This document shows, one piece after another, positions 16,848 through 26,066 of a stretch of 36,144 bases of DNA. Location of the stretch: contig JAEUIH010000075.1 in the NCBI GenBank assembly GCA_016795105.1, forward strand, positions 1 through 36,144, read 5' to 3'. Source of the stretch: Planctomyces sp. GTDB lineage: Bacteria > Planctomycetota > Planctomycetia > Planctomycetales > Planctomycetaceae. The stretch's first letter is position 1; each line of letters starts with the position of its first letter. Position numbers and translations under genes: made by a program. The notes below the pieces were generated by a model. It was not told where the DNA came from. It worked only from the letters and a program-made list of their open reading frames with translations, and searched no databases.

Positions 16848-19800
16848 CTATTGTTGCCACCGTTCTGGATGTAAGAATACGGAGTCATCCTTCACTGAGC
16901 CCTCATCTGTCACTGGTTTCGATTCATAGGGCCCATAAGTCCGGTAAAGGTTTCTTTCTCCGCTCCAGATCGTGGTAGATCCATAAGTCACATGAGCCGC
17001 ATCGATGAGGCTGTCGGATATCTGCAAACGTTGCTTGCCCGACGTTGAAATTGCCGTTCCGGCATTTGGCAGATTCGGGGTTGTATGAGTCCAAAGGCAG
17101 CACCGTTCCAAGTTGATAGAACACTCGGTCGAATCAGGGAGGCTTTCTGGTAAATGTGTGGCGACCGTGGTCAGGATCGAGTTCGTGATTTTCGTCGCAA
17201 CGCTGATGACCTCCGTGTGATTCGACAAGAAACAGTCGGCAATTTCCACGCCGTCCGCGTTACTTGGGCATTGCAAATGCGTTCTTCCGTCAACCGCTGC
17301 ATAGTCAATGCTGCAATTGGCAATCCTTCGAGCGGCGCACCACAGCGCTGGCTTTGAACCAGTTCCTCGGAAGTGCAGACCCTCCAGAGTCCAGTCCCCC
17401 GACTTTTCGTCAGCGTTGAAATTATCGAAGACAGGGTGATACCCTGCCGCCGCCCGAAGCGTCAGTTGTTTCTCAACCGCGTGTCCAATATGGATCTCTG
17501 GGAACGGGCCATCGCTGCGGATTTCAATCGTGTCTCCATTCTGAGTGTGTTCGAGGGCCACCGCGAAAGAGATGTATCCGGCGATCGGGGCCTTATCACG
17601 AACAATCACAAATGGGCCGCCCTCCAGCGAATCTGGTCGGATAGCAGAATCAGATGATTCGCTGGAACGCAGCGCGTTCTTCCATGCCTCACCCGAGCCG
17701 ACGAGTTTCATATCCGGGCCCAGTGTCGCCAGTTCACTGAACTTCAATCGAGCATCTTCGACTTCCGTCGTGATGCGTTGCATGGCAGCACTAATGTCGT
17801 GAGTATTCAGCACGTCCCACGGATAGCTTTTTGCCTCGCCGGCTTCCAGATCAACGGGATTTCCCCAGTATCTGTTCCAGTCTGCGATTGTTTCGAACAC
17901 TTTTGGCTCATCTGGATTTCTGCCCCCCCAGAACAATTCAGGTGTTGCTGGAACAAGACGATTGTGTACTCCGTTCCAACTGAGCAGTGTTTTCGGGTCC
18001 GTAACGGCGTCAGCCCCGATAAGCCCACTGGAACAAACGAATTCGTTCTCAAGAGCTTCCACCTTGACGGGATCGGTCGACATCGGATCCCGTGCCACGA
18101 CAAGCATTCGGTTACCATAGAAGAGATTGGATTCAAGTTTTGCTGTCTGGGCTCCCCTCGAATGGACTGCCACAGCATATCCACCCCGCAGAAATCTGTT
18201 GTTCGCGAGTCTCGTGGACACGGTGTTCTTGACATCAATGAGCATACAGGTTGGTGACGGAGTGAAGAACTGGCAATGGGCAGCGTCAAACGACTGCCCG
18301 TCGAATCTCACCACGCCTCCAACTCGTGTATACGGCTGTGCCAGCTGACAGTTTCTAAACTTCCACGTGTTGCCCGTGCCGGAAAACACCACGAACTGGT
18401 CCGCGACGGCACCCGTAAAATTACAACCGTCAACGGAGAGTTCGACCTGTGCAAGCTCAAACCAATTGACGGTGTTGTTGTTATCAGGCAGATCGAATCC
18501 TACATTGAACTGCGGTCGGTAACCCGCTCCTGCTTTGATGTGAAGCGAACCACCTTCGCGTCGTACCTGTCCCAGTTTGAACGGACCATTTCCGTACACT
18601 TCAATCACACCGCTGTGCATCGCTGCAAAAGCTTCGTTCGCAAAACGGAACTCCGCAATCTGCTCACCCTTTTCATTCCTGATGACAAAAGGCTTGTCTC
18701 GGTCCGCCAAGAGGACAGAATTCATTGCCAGCGGGCCTGCCAGATCCCGAGCATTTCCAGCTGCGACATCCAATAATGGCTTTTCCGGCCGGGCGTCGGC
18801 GGCAATCTCATTCGCAGGTTTGTTGCCTGAATGTGGTGCTGGGCTATGAGTGACTATGCAGACCGCCTTGCCCATTCGTGACACGACGAGCTTCGAATCC
18901 TTGATTTCGAACTGATGGTCTCCACCCTCGACAGCAACTTCGTACTCTCCGTTTACGATGCTTGCCGTCCATTGATTTTCCGCTTGTAGTATCTGAACCT
19001 CTTCTCCACCCTTCAATACGACAACACGGAGGTCAGCTGGCAGTTTGCCGTCAGGAGATGTGACTTCGATCCGACCATGCCGCGTGTTGATCACGAGCAA
19101 CGCTGCCATGATGCTGAACGCCGCGAATCCCCCCACGGCTTGAAGGAAGCGTTTAACCCTGCCATGGCGACTACCGCTGTCACCACGGCTCTCAAAAGAT
19201 GGCAGCAACCTGGTTGAGTCGTTGGACCCACCGGTTCCCGGCTGCAACAATTCGATGAGGCAAGCCCCGGACGTGAACTCTTCGAGGGCTCGGGCGACCT
19301 CTGCAGGCGTTTGAAATCGACGGCTCGGATCTTTCTCCAACATGCGATGGAGGACCTTCGCGAGCTTTTCCGGCACATCCGGCCTTCGCAGAGTAACAGG
19401 ACGTATCTCTTGTGTTGCAATGGCCATTAACCGTTGCATTGGGGCTCTGCCCGCATGCTCAGCAAATGGAACTTCCCCAGTCAGCAACTTGTACAACGTG
19501 GCGCCCAGCGAATAGATATCCGTTCTTATATCAACGCCGTGAGAATCACTCCCCTGTTCCGGAGCCATGTAGTCCAAAGTCCCCATGATCTGTCCGGCAG
19601 ATGTGAGATCTGCCGATTCAGTGTTGTTGTCAGAATTGCTGTGTTCAAAAACACGTGCCAGTCCCAGATCCAGCACTTTGACAATCGCTTGACGATTTCC
19701 ATTCTGATCAGTGATGTTGGCAAGCATCAGGTTGGACGGCTTGATGTCGCGGTGAACGAAGCCTTTCTCATGAGCATACTGCAGGGCCGATGCGACCTGG

Positions 19801-20453
19801 GAAGCAATGAGGCAGGCATTGGCAATACTCAGACGTTTGCTGCGTCGGAGCACGGTGGCAACATCCTGGCCGTCAATGAACTCCATGGCGAGGTAATGTT
19901 GCCCTTCATGGTCACCTGCATCAAAAGCCTGCACAATATGAGGATGATTCAGCTGGCCGAGGACCGCCATTTCGCGATTGAATCGAGCGATAGCGCTTTG
20001 GTCACTGATCAATCCTGACGGCAGGACCTTCAATGCGACAGTTCGCTGCATTCTTTGGTGTACGGCTTTGTAGACGGCCCCCATTCCGCCCTGACCGACT
20101 TTCTCAAGGATGCGGAAGTCTCTGACGGTCTGAACTTCCACAGACTCAGACAAATGATCCAGCTCTATTGATTGCGGCACACAACTTTCGTGAGCGGGTG
20201 GAGATGCAAATTCATCTACAAGTGCTTTGACAGCCCGATGACAGGCGCTCTCGTCTGAATATGGCAGATTGATCAGGGTGGGAGCTGCTCCGGGCAACAC
20301 GGACCTGAGGGTCAATTCGAGTTTTGCAACGGTCTCTTCGCAATGGGGGCAACTGTCCAAGTGGTCTAGAACCCCGGCGGCCACATCTTCAGAAAGCTCA
20401 CACCGCACGAATGAAGCGAGTTGCTCGTTATGAGGACAGGATTGTTTGGTCAT
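16848..20453 (-). CDS. Zinc-finger Ser/Thr kinase with membrane span and beta-helix ectodomain
   Basis: 1201 residues from the ATG at 20453 (MTKQSCPHNEQ). An N-terminal anti-sigma-type zinc finger (zf-HC2: HN, then HLDSCPHC, about residues 6-48) is followed by a canonical kinase domain (about 115-385): VGQGGMGAVYKAV, VALKVLP, FVHRDIKPSNLML, VLDLGLAR (DLG in place of DFG, frequent in planctomycetes) and LDYMAPEQ. One span follows (about 440-458, FAAFSIMAALLVI), then about 740 residues outside with two right-handed beta-helix-like regions rich in short strands and Asn. It would link an outside signal to phosphorylation and possibly to the sigma factor encoded 197 bp upstream on the same strand. 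Confidence 0.85.
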   Translation of the reverse strand: MTKQSCPHNEQLASFVRCELSEDVAAGVLDHLDSCPHCEETVAKLELTLRSVLPGAAPTLINLPYSDESACHRAVKALVDEFASPPAHESCVPQSIELDHLSESVEVQTVRDFRILEKVGQGGMGAVYKAVHQRMQRTVALKVLPSGLISDQSAIARFNREMAVLGQLNHPHIVQAFDAGDHEGQHYLAMEFIDGQDVATVLRRSKRLSIANACLIASQVASALQYAHEKGFVHRDIKPSNLMLANITDQNGNRQAIVKVLDLGLARVFEHSNSDNNTESADLTSAGQIMGTLDYMAPEQGSDSHGVDIRTDIYSLGATLYKLLTGEVPFAEHAGRAPMQRLMAIATQEIRPVTLRRPDVPEKLAKVLHRMLEKDPSRRFQTPAEVARALEEFTSGACLIELLQPGTGGSNDSTRLLPSFESRGDSGSRHGRVKRFLQAVGGFAAFSIMAALLVINTRHGRIEVTSPDGKLPADLRVVVLKGGEEVQILQAENQWTASIVNGEYEVAVEGGDHQFEIKDSKLVVSRMGKAVCIVTHSPAPHSGNKPANEIAADARPEKPLLDVAAGNARDLAGPLAMNSVLLADRDKPFVIRNEKGEQIAEFRFANEAFAAMHSGVIEVYGNGPFKLGQVRREGGSLHIKAGAGYRPQFNVGFDLPDNNNTVNWFELAQVELSVDGCNFTGAVADQFVVFSGTGNTWKFRNCQLAQPYTRVGGVVRFDGQSFDAAHCQFFTPSPTCMLIDVKNTVSTRLANNRFLRGGYAVAVHSRGAQTAKLESNLFYGNRMLVVARDPMSTDPVKVEALENEFVCSSGLIGADAVTDPKTLLSWNGVHNRLVPATPELFWGGRNPDEPKVFETIADWNRYWGNPVDLEAGEAKSYPWDVLNTHDISAAMQRITTEVEDARLKFSELATLGPDMKLVGSGEAWKNALRSSESSDSAIRPDSLEGGPFVIVRDKAPIAGYISFAVALEHTQNGDTIEIRSDGPFPEIHIGHAVEKQLTLRAAAGYHPVFDNFNADEKSGDWTLEGLHFRGTGSKPALWCAARRIANCSIDYAAVDGRTHLQCPSNADGVEIADCFLSNHTEVISVATKITNSILTTVATHLPESLPDSTECSINLERCCLWTHTTPNLPNAGTAISTSGKQRLQISDSLIDAAHVTYGSTTIWSGERNLYRTYGPYESKPVTDEGSVKDDSVFLHPERWQQ

Positions 20454-20650
20454 CTGTTTGCGTTCCCGGCATGGCAGCAAAATGAGTCGAAGCAGCGCAA
20501 GGGCCCCGGATGGGCCGGTCAAGTGCCGCTTGTTTCGATGTGTTTCTTTCTGCACCCTTCAAACGCCGGAGCGCCACGCGATCATTGAGATTCGCGCCAG
20601 AATCTCCCTAAAGTCTTTTCATTAAATCAGTTAGGGTGAACTCAATTCCT

Positions 20651-21295
20651 TCAGTCTTTTTCCAGGTCAAGGATTTCGCCGAACTCATCCTTCATCCGTT
20701 TCATAACGCGAAACTTGGCTTGCCGAACGCGTTTCGTACCCTTCGCATGACTTCCGGGATCGTCTTTTTCGATCCAGCCCAGGTCTTCAGCGATCTCGGC
20801 GGCTCCATGGCCCTCGACGACCATTCGCCAGAAGGCGGTCCAGGTCGAAGATTCAAACTCATCACGAATCATATTGAGAGCCTGAATGATCAAGGGATCT
20901 CCATCAACCGCGGACTGGGATGACAACGGAGTGAGTTCATCAGGAACTGAAGAAACCTGAATCTGAAAATCCGTGCCACCCTCGGCCAAAGGCTGCCGAC
21001 TTTTTCGCCGCAGGTGATCAATGATTCGGTTACGAGTGACCTGAGAAATCCACCCCCGAAACGAGCCGGTCCGCTGGTAGGATGCGATACCCGAGACTAT
21101 GGAACGCAAGACGTTCTGACAGACATCTTCTGCATCTGAATCCTGAAGTCCGTTAGCTCGACACAAGCCGTAGACGTACGGCGTGTAAAGCCTTGCAAAG
21201 CGATCCCACGCGACCTGATCTTTGGCTTGAATACGAAGGATCAGACTGGTGGAAGTGATTGTCGGTGATTCCGACTGATTCGCGTCATGTGCCAT
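20651..21295 (-). CDS. ECF-type RNA polymerase sigma factor
   Basis: 214 residues. Region 2 is seen in DRFARLYTPYVYGLCRANGL, DAEDVCQNVLRSI and GSFRGWISQVTRNRIIDHLRRK. Region 4 is seen near WTAFWRMVVEGHGAAEIAEDLG, followed by a recognition-helix-like segment and a basic tail. It would direct RNA polymerase to its own promoter class. The ATG at 21295 gives MAHDANQSES; one at 21328 is an alternative and neither has a strong ribosome site. It lies directly upstream of the zinc-finger kinase on the same strand. Sigma plus zinc-finger kinase is a known planctomycete pairing, so the kinase probably controls this factor. Confidence 0.85.
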   Translation of the reverse strand: MAHDANQSESPTITSTSLILRIQAKDQVAWDRFARLYTPYVYGLCRANGLQDSDAEDVCQNVLRSIVSGIASYQRTGSFRGWISQVTRNRIIDHLRRKSRQPLAEGGTDFQIQVSSVPDELTPLSSQSAVDGDPLIIQALNMIRDEFESSTWTAFWRMVVEGHGAAEIAEDLGWIEKDDPGSHAKGTKRVRQAKFRVMKRMKDEFGEILDLEKD

Positions 21296-21451
21296 ATTCT
21301 GGGGAGTCCGGATTCGCACTTCGTGCATGCAGAAAGTCAGTGAGATTCTAAAGAATGGTTCGCTGGAATGGGATGCAGCGACACTTCTGCAATTTCTGGT
21401 CGCCCTAAATTCCTGATTTCCCGAGTCGATCAAGGGCTGGTCAAGGAACCG

Positions 21452-21616
21452 GGGCGTAGCGTCCAGCGGAGCCCTCTTCGGGTCGCATGCCGCCCAAGCG
21501 GCATCGACCCGGTGTGAGCGGAAGCGAGCACAGCGGGCGTTCAGCCCGCAAGCCGCACCGGCCCCCAAGGCCGGTCGGCGCGGCCCGTTCAGGGCAGCGG
21601 CCGTTCAGGCCGCCGC
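21452..21616. repeat. R1 hairpin-rich direct repeat, copy 2
   Basis: 165 bp, matching 16522-16685 with a few changes and one extra base. The GTTCA-loop hairpin at 21533-21549 is GCGGGC/GCCCGC where copy 1 has GCGGTC/GACCGC, a paired T-A to G-C change that keeps the stem. It sits in the 475-bp gene-free interval between the sigma-factor start and the parB stop. Nothing else is recognised there. Confidence 0.9.
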
Positions 21617-21770
21617 GATACTGACATCATTGAACGAATCCCGCGCGGTTGCATGGAGACTGAACTGGGATGTCTGCACGGGCTACAGGCGGGCACAGAG
21701 GACAGGCCAGTGTCCGGCGCGGATGGATGCTTCATCATTGGACAGCAAGGCAATATGGATGTGTCGATGA

Positions 21771-22673
21771 TCAGAGCCGAATGTTGTTCTCGATTCGCAG
21801 TCGGACTTCTTCCAATGCCTGAAGCAGGGCAGCTTCGAGGTGGTGGTAAGTGGATTCTCGGGGAGCTGTCACGACGATTTGACAGGCATTGTCGGCGAAG
21901 AATGTTTGCCGAACTGATTGAGCCTTTGCAGCCCGCTTGATCGGCTTTTGGCGCACGGCGACGGCTGCTAGTGCTGGTGTCAGCTTGCCTGCGGCGGACT
22001 GACTGGCCAGTTCCTGACGGTCGTCGTCGTTGACGAGTCGCGACAGCTCGTAAGCCGTGCGGGCGGCAATCTGCCCCGTATCGACCTGCTGCTTATACTC
22101 GGCTGGCAAGTCCAGCAGGGCCAGTGAGCGGCTGATCTTTGATGCTGGAATTTGCAGAGCTTCCGCAAGCTGCTTGCCGTTCCAGTTGTTCAGGTCCATC
22201 AAAGATTGAAACGCCTTCGCTTCTTCGACTGGACGTAAGTCTTCTCGCATCAGGTTTTCGATGAGCTGCAGTTCCAGAATCTGACTGTTGCTGAGCGGCT
22301 GCTCATGAAAGAAACAGTCCACGGTCGCGAGGCCAGCATGCTGAGCCGCTCGCCAGCGACGTTCTCCGGAGACAATCACCCAACGTTCCGCTTCTTCCGA
22401 CCAGCGAACATGAATGGGATGCAACTGTCCCTTGGCCTTCAGATTCGCGGCCAGTGATGAGATGGCATCAATATCGAATTCGGTGCGGGGTTGTTTTGGA
22501 TCCGGGATAACCTGTTGAATGTCAACCCGGCCAAAGCCTCGAAGTGGTCGCCGGCCCATGTCGCGAGCATCGGGTACCGGACTAAGTCGCGGTCGGCCGT
22601 CCGTGGTTCGCACACCCAGCGATTCATTCAGCAGGTGTCCAACACCTGCGAGTCTGTTCTGCATCGTAGCCAT
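21771..22673 (-). CDS. parB: ParB-family partition protein
   Basis: 300 residues. It binds centromere-like sites and works with ParA to segregate the replicon. The N-terminal ParB/Spo0J CTP-binding fold (about 50-140) shows IPDPKQPRTEFD, KGQLHPIHVR and the signature VSGERRWRAAQ, then IENLMREDLRPVEEAKAF. The central HTH includes NGKQLAEALQIPASKISRSL (about 165-184). A short C-terminal domain follows. Its ATG shares one base with the ParA stop (TGATG), so the two are co-translated. I found no clear parS palindrome nearby. It belongs to the plasmid-type maintenance block with parA and rep. Confidence 0.93.
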   Translation of the reverse strand: MATMQNRLAGVGHLLNESLGVRTTDGRPRLSPVPDARDMGRRPLRGFGRVDIQQVIPDPKQPRTEFDIDAISSLAANLKAKGQLHPIHVRWSEEAERWVIVSGERRWRAAQHAGLATVDCFFHEQPLSNSQILELQLIENLMREDLRPVEEAKAFQSLMDLNNWNGKQLAEALQIPASKISRSLALLDLPAEYKQQVDTGQIAARTAYELSRLVNDDDRQELASQSAAGKLTPALAAVAVRQKPIKRAAKAQSVRQTFFADNACQIVVTAPRESTYHHLEAALLQALEEVRLRIENNIRL

Positions 22674-23539
22674 CAGGCGGTCACGGCCTCAGTGTTGTAG
22701 CCATTTGCGGCATGAATGTGGTCGAGAATCTCACGGGCGAGTTCGGAAGTCAAACAGGCGGCATTCGTTCGTGGGCTGTAGATACCAACCGGACAGCGAC
22801 AGGCCAGTGAAACTTTGAAAGCCGAGACCTCAGGAATGACGGTCCTTAGAACCGAGTCAACATGAATCTCACGAAGTTTCTGCTCATAGGAGCGATGAAC
22901 GGTCAGTCGACGGTCGAAACGAGTGACGATGTGTCCGAGCAAACTCAGACGCGGGTTCAACAGCTGAGCGTTCTCGATCGCTTGATGAACGACTCGAAGT
23001 CCCTGGGCTCCGAAGTCTTCAGGAGGGACTGGAATCACAACATAATCGGATGCCAGCAGTGACGACCAGCTGCAGCCGTACAGATTCGGTGGGCAATCAA
23101 TCAGCGTGATGTCGAACGTCGGCACGGACTGAAGAAACTCGTGCAATGCGAATTGTTCCAGCCCCAGCCGTTCCGGATGTGGCACGTTGAACGGCGTAAG
23201 ACACTGGTTAGCAGGAACAATTGAGATTGCTGGCCATGATGTTGAGCGGACCGCCAGTCCGGGCTTCTGGAAAATGAATGAGCCATCGAACGCTCCGGCC
23301 AGTGTTTCGTCCGGTTCAAGCGTTTCCACCAACTGTGAACCAAAGAACCCCTGACTGAGCGAACCCTGTGGGTCAGCGTCAACCAACAGAACTCTCAGCC
23401 CCATCTGAGCAAAGGCCCCGGCCAGATGAAAGCAGGTAGAACTCTTGCCGCAGCCACCCTTCTGATTGATAAGGCAGATGATTGATCCCAATGTGTCCGA
23501 CCAGCTGAGTCGCGGCGATCGGCCGATTGCCACTGGCAA
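22673..23539 (-). CDS. parA: ParA-family partition ATPase
   Basis: 288 residues from a TTG at 23539; a TTG at 23491 or a GTG at 23533 are alternatives because the family usually starts just before the P-loop. The deviant Walker A NQKGGCGKSS (about 26-35), LLVDADPQGSLSQG (about 52-65) and the Walker B region ITLIDCPPNL mark a ParA/MinD-type ATPase. It drives separation of ParB-bound replicon copies over the nucleoid. It is divergent from the replication initiator gene across about 130 bp. Confidence 0.92.
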   Translation of the reverse strand: MPVAIGRSPRLSWSDTLGSIICLINQKGGCGKSSTCFHLAGAFAQMGLRVLLVDADPQGSLSQGFFGSQLVETLEPDETLAGAFDGSFIFQKPGLAVRSTSWPAISIVPANQCLTPFNVPHPERLGLEQFALHEFLQSVPTFDITLIDCPPNLYGCSWSSLLASDYVVIPVPPEDFGAQGLRVVHQAIENAQLLNPRLSLLGHIVTRFDRRLTVHRSYEQKLREIHVDSVLRTVIPEVSAFKVSLACRCPVGIYSPRTNAACLTSELAREILDHIHAANGYNTEAVTA

Positions 23540-23673
23540 TTCCGGCCAAGTCCGCGAGATTATTCAATGTGACCTTCGCACGCGCATTGCCACACTGTCA
23601 ATGAGTTTTCTTCTCCACGACGCCCGATGATACTGCTGTCGTGAAATTCCTCATCGTGTTACGAGTGTTCGCG

Positions 23674-25107
23674 ATGAAACGAAACACGGTATCTGAGGGT
23701 AACCGGGGACAGAAGACTCCAGCGGCAAAGAAGCTGCCATCGAATGGTTACGGCGTAGGCCAGTTGACTCTGGCTGAGCACTCTCTCTGTCCTCTGGATG
23801 CTCGTGCGTCACTGAAATCCGGATTGCTGCATTGTACGTCGTTTCAGTATTCCGATGCACAGCGACGTCGAAAGACGGCAAAAGTCGAAATCTCCTGCCC
23901 GCAAGGCCTTTCGGCTCATGATGAATTCTACCTGTGGGGACTGCTGGCTCTGACGCTCAGTCAGCCCCAACCGGAACCGGAGTTTCATGCAACGCCCCAT
24001 TATTGCATGCGGCAATTGGGGCTGGTGGATGCGCACGTTCGCCGAGGTGGTCGTCAATACCAGCAGTTCGCGGCGGCCATTGAACGCCTCTCCTGGGTGA
24101 AATACGGCTGCGATGCATTTTACGACCCGGTTCGTGCAGAACATTGTCGAGTGCGTTTTAGTTTCCTGAGCTATCACCTGCCGCTGGATCCCGATTCCAG
24201 TCGCGTCTGGCGATTCCACTGGGACCCACTGTTCTTTGAATTCGTCAAATCCGTCGGTGGGTCGCTGTGGTTTGATCTCGAACGGTATCGTTCACTCAGT
24301 CCCGCCGGACGGCGATTGTTCCTGTTCGTGTCAAAAGTGTTTGCCCGAACGGAACAGACTCCTCGGATGGATCTGAAGCAACTGGCTGTCGATGTGCTGG
24401 GACTATCAAGTCGACTTCCGGTGAAGCACCTGCTTGCCAAGACACGTCGAATCTGCGCAGAATTGGCGGCTGCAGGGCTCATCATGGATCAACAAACCGG
24501 CTTCATTCAGAAACAGGCAGCAGGACAATACGACGTCGTGTTGCGTGCTGTCCCCGGTGCTGCTCGACCGACGCGTGGTCTGTCGATGAAGACCGATTCT
24601 CCGCTGGTGGAGCCGCTGCAGTCGATTGGACTCGATGCGGCTGGTATTGCACGAGTCCTTCGCCAGTTCCCACATGACCGCATTCGTGAGTGGGTCGACA
24701 TCACGCTGGCGGCCCGAGAACGCTTTGGGATGAAATTCTTCAAACGCAGTCCGATGGCGTACCTGATTGATAATCTGAAGAAATCCGCATCGGATGGTCG
24801 CACACCCCCGGATTGGTGGCATGACATTCGAAAGGCCGAGGAACAAAAACGGGATTCGCTCGCTCGTCGACAGGCCATGACGACCGTCTCTTCGTCATCT
24901 CCAACATCTGCCGGCCGTCAGGTGTTCGAGCAAGTTCGGAATGACCTTGTGGCGGCCTACTTGGCTGCAGGGCTGGACGATGAAACTGCACTGCGGGAAG
25001 CGTCGCGGGAGGCAAAACGCAGACTTGCCACACCCAAGCATGGGAGTTTGGACAGCGTGGCATCGGCCAAAGATATTCTCGCCAAGCTTCCTCTCAAACT
25101 TCTATAA
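23674..25107 (+). CDS. Plasmid replication initiator protein (RepA-like)
   Basis: 477 residues from the ATG at 23674; an in-frame GTG at 23641 is possible. The middle part has the winged-helix outline of the replication initiator protein A family (RPA): LSAHDEFYLWGLLALTLSQ, LSWVKYGCDAFYDP, VRFSFLSYHLPLD, WRFHWDPLFFEFVKSVGG, RYRSLSPAGRRLFLFVSKVF. The C-terminal 100 residues are charged and helical. Such proteins bind iterons and open the origin; three 19-bp iterons lie 137 bp downstream of the stop. Divergent from parAB. Together these form a self-contained replicon inside an element that also carries an integrase. Confidence 0.82.
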   Translation: MKRNTVSEGNRGQKTPAAKKLPSNGYGVGQLTLAEHSLCPLDARASLKSGLLHCTSFQYSDAQRRRKTAKVEISCPQGLSAHDEFYLWGLLALTLSQPQPEPEFHATPHYCMRQLGLVDAHVRRGGRQYQQFAAAIERLSWVKYGCDAFYDPVRAEHCRVRFSFLSYHLPLDPDSSRVWRFHWDPLFFEFVKSVGGSLWFDLERYRSLSPAGRRLFLFVSKVFARTEQTPRMDLKQLAVDVLGLSSRLPVKHLLAKTRRICAELAAAGLIMDQQTGFIQKQAAGQYDVVLRAVPGAARPTRGLSMKTDSPLVEPLQSIGLDAAGIARVLRQFPHDRIREWVDITLAARERFGMKFFKRSPMAYLIDNLKKSASDGRTPPDWWHDIRKAEEQKRDSLARRQAMTTVSSSSPTSAGRQVFEQVRNDLVAAYLAAGLDDETALREASREAKRRLATPKHGSLDSVASAKDILAKLPLKLL

Positions 25108-25385
25108 CCAATCTCCTTCCTTTGCCTGACAGATCTTTGAAACAGATCTTTGCCGGACCGCGTGGTCGTTCAGCCGAACGTCAGTACCGTCAGCAAATGC
25201 GATGACTTATCGGCTGATTCAAAGAGGCCGTTCAGCGGCAAAAGGTCACGCAACCGACACGTCCAGCGTTCAGAAAGTCACGCAACCGACACGTCTGGAC
25301 CGACAAATTGGTCACGCGAGCGACACGTGCCGAAGACCATCGTCGTGGATGTAAATCACATGTCTACGGTTGGCCGCGAGGAAAC
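25108..25385. other. Candidate replication origin with three iterons
   Basis: The gap between rep and the exonuclease gene holds three direct 19-bp repeats of consensus GTCACGCAACCGACACGT with a leading G or A, at 25244-25262, 25276-25294 and 25310-25328. Spacing is 32 and 34 bp, about three helical turns. The third differs by two bases. Just after rep, ACAGATCTTTG occurs twice (25129-25139, 25142-25152). Spacing and position beside a RepA-like gene fit an iteron origin; origin function is inferred. Confidence 0.7.
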
Positions 25386-26066
25386 TCAGTTCAGTGACTG
25401 AGCCATGCGTGCGGCACCAAGCATCGTCATCCGTCGATAAAGCTCCACAGTTGCTCGAACGTCGGTTAGGGCATCATGAGCCTCATAATCATTGAACGGC
25501 ACGCCAAAGTGCCGACACAACGTTCCCAGCTTGAAATCTCGGGGTGGCATCATGGCCCTGTCTTCGTGGAAGTACCACATGGCTCGGTGCAGCGTACAAA
25601 AAATGCGATAGGAAGCCGGGAAGAATAGCCCAAGCCGTTCGAACCAATCTCGAAGAAAGACGCCGTCAAACTCTGCGTTATGCGCGACAAGTTGAGCCAC
25701 AATCAGAGGCCGACCGTCAGCTCCTGGAACCACGGCTGATGCATGACGCGTCAGGAATCGCGCAAAATCACAGGCAACCGCCTTTGGACTCCGAGCTTCT
25801 TCTCGCCATAACCGGAGATCAAAATGTCGATTAGGCACCATTGATGGCACAATTCTTGACTCATCAAGACGGATCTTGGCCTCGAAGGAATCCAGTTCCA
25901 TTAGGGAACGTGAGACAGCTACGGCTGCAATCTGCAGGATTGCTCGACGGCGGCGTACCGGGGCCAGTTCAATGTCGACGAACACGAGTCGCTCCTCCAC
26001 TGGTGCTCGCTTCAACCGCATCCGAGTGGCTGCCTGCGGTACTGATGAATTCCGGCGTGCCTTCAT
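25386..26066 (-). CDS. DEDDh 3'-5' exonuclease (DnaQ-like)
   Basis: About 226 residues. Exonuclease motifs are visible: FVDIELAP (Exo I, Asp and Glu), VAHNAEFDGVFL (Exo II, Asp), and AHDALTDVRATVELYRRM (Exo III, His five residues before Asp), defining the DEDDh group of proofreading and RNase T-like enzymes. Start is uncertain: ATG 26066 is used; GTG 25985 has a better GGAGG site and would begin just before Exo I; ATG 26021 and GTG 26093 are also open. The N-terminal 30 residues, if made, are basic and unstructured. It faces the iteron region and may serve the element's replication or trim ends; this is inference. Confidence 0.8.
   Translation of the reverse strand: MKARRNSSVPQAATRMRLKRAPVEERLVFVDIELAPVRRRRAILQIAAVAVSRSLMELDSFEAKIRLDESRIVPSMVPNRHFDLRLWREEARSPKAVACDFARFLTRHASAVVPGADGRPLIVAQLVAHNAEFDGVFLRDWFERLGLFFPASYRIFCTLHRAMWYFHEDRAMMPPRDFKLGTLCRHFGVPFNDYEAHDALTDVRATVELYRRMTMLGAARMAQSLN

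Noticed and set aside
19434-20018. 194-codon open frame on the plus strand
   Set aside because: It is a shadow of the canonical kinase domain on the minus strand.
25244-25328. CRISPR array
   Set aside because: There are only three 19-bp repeats with 13-15-bp spacers beside a plasmid initiator and no cas genes; iterons fit better.
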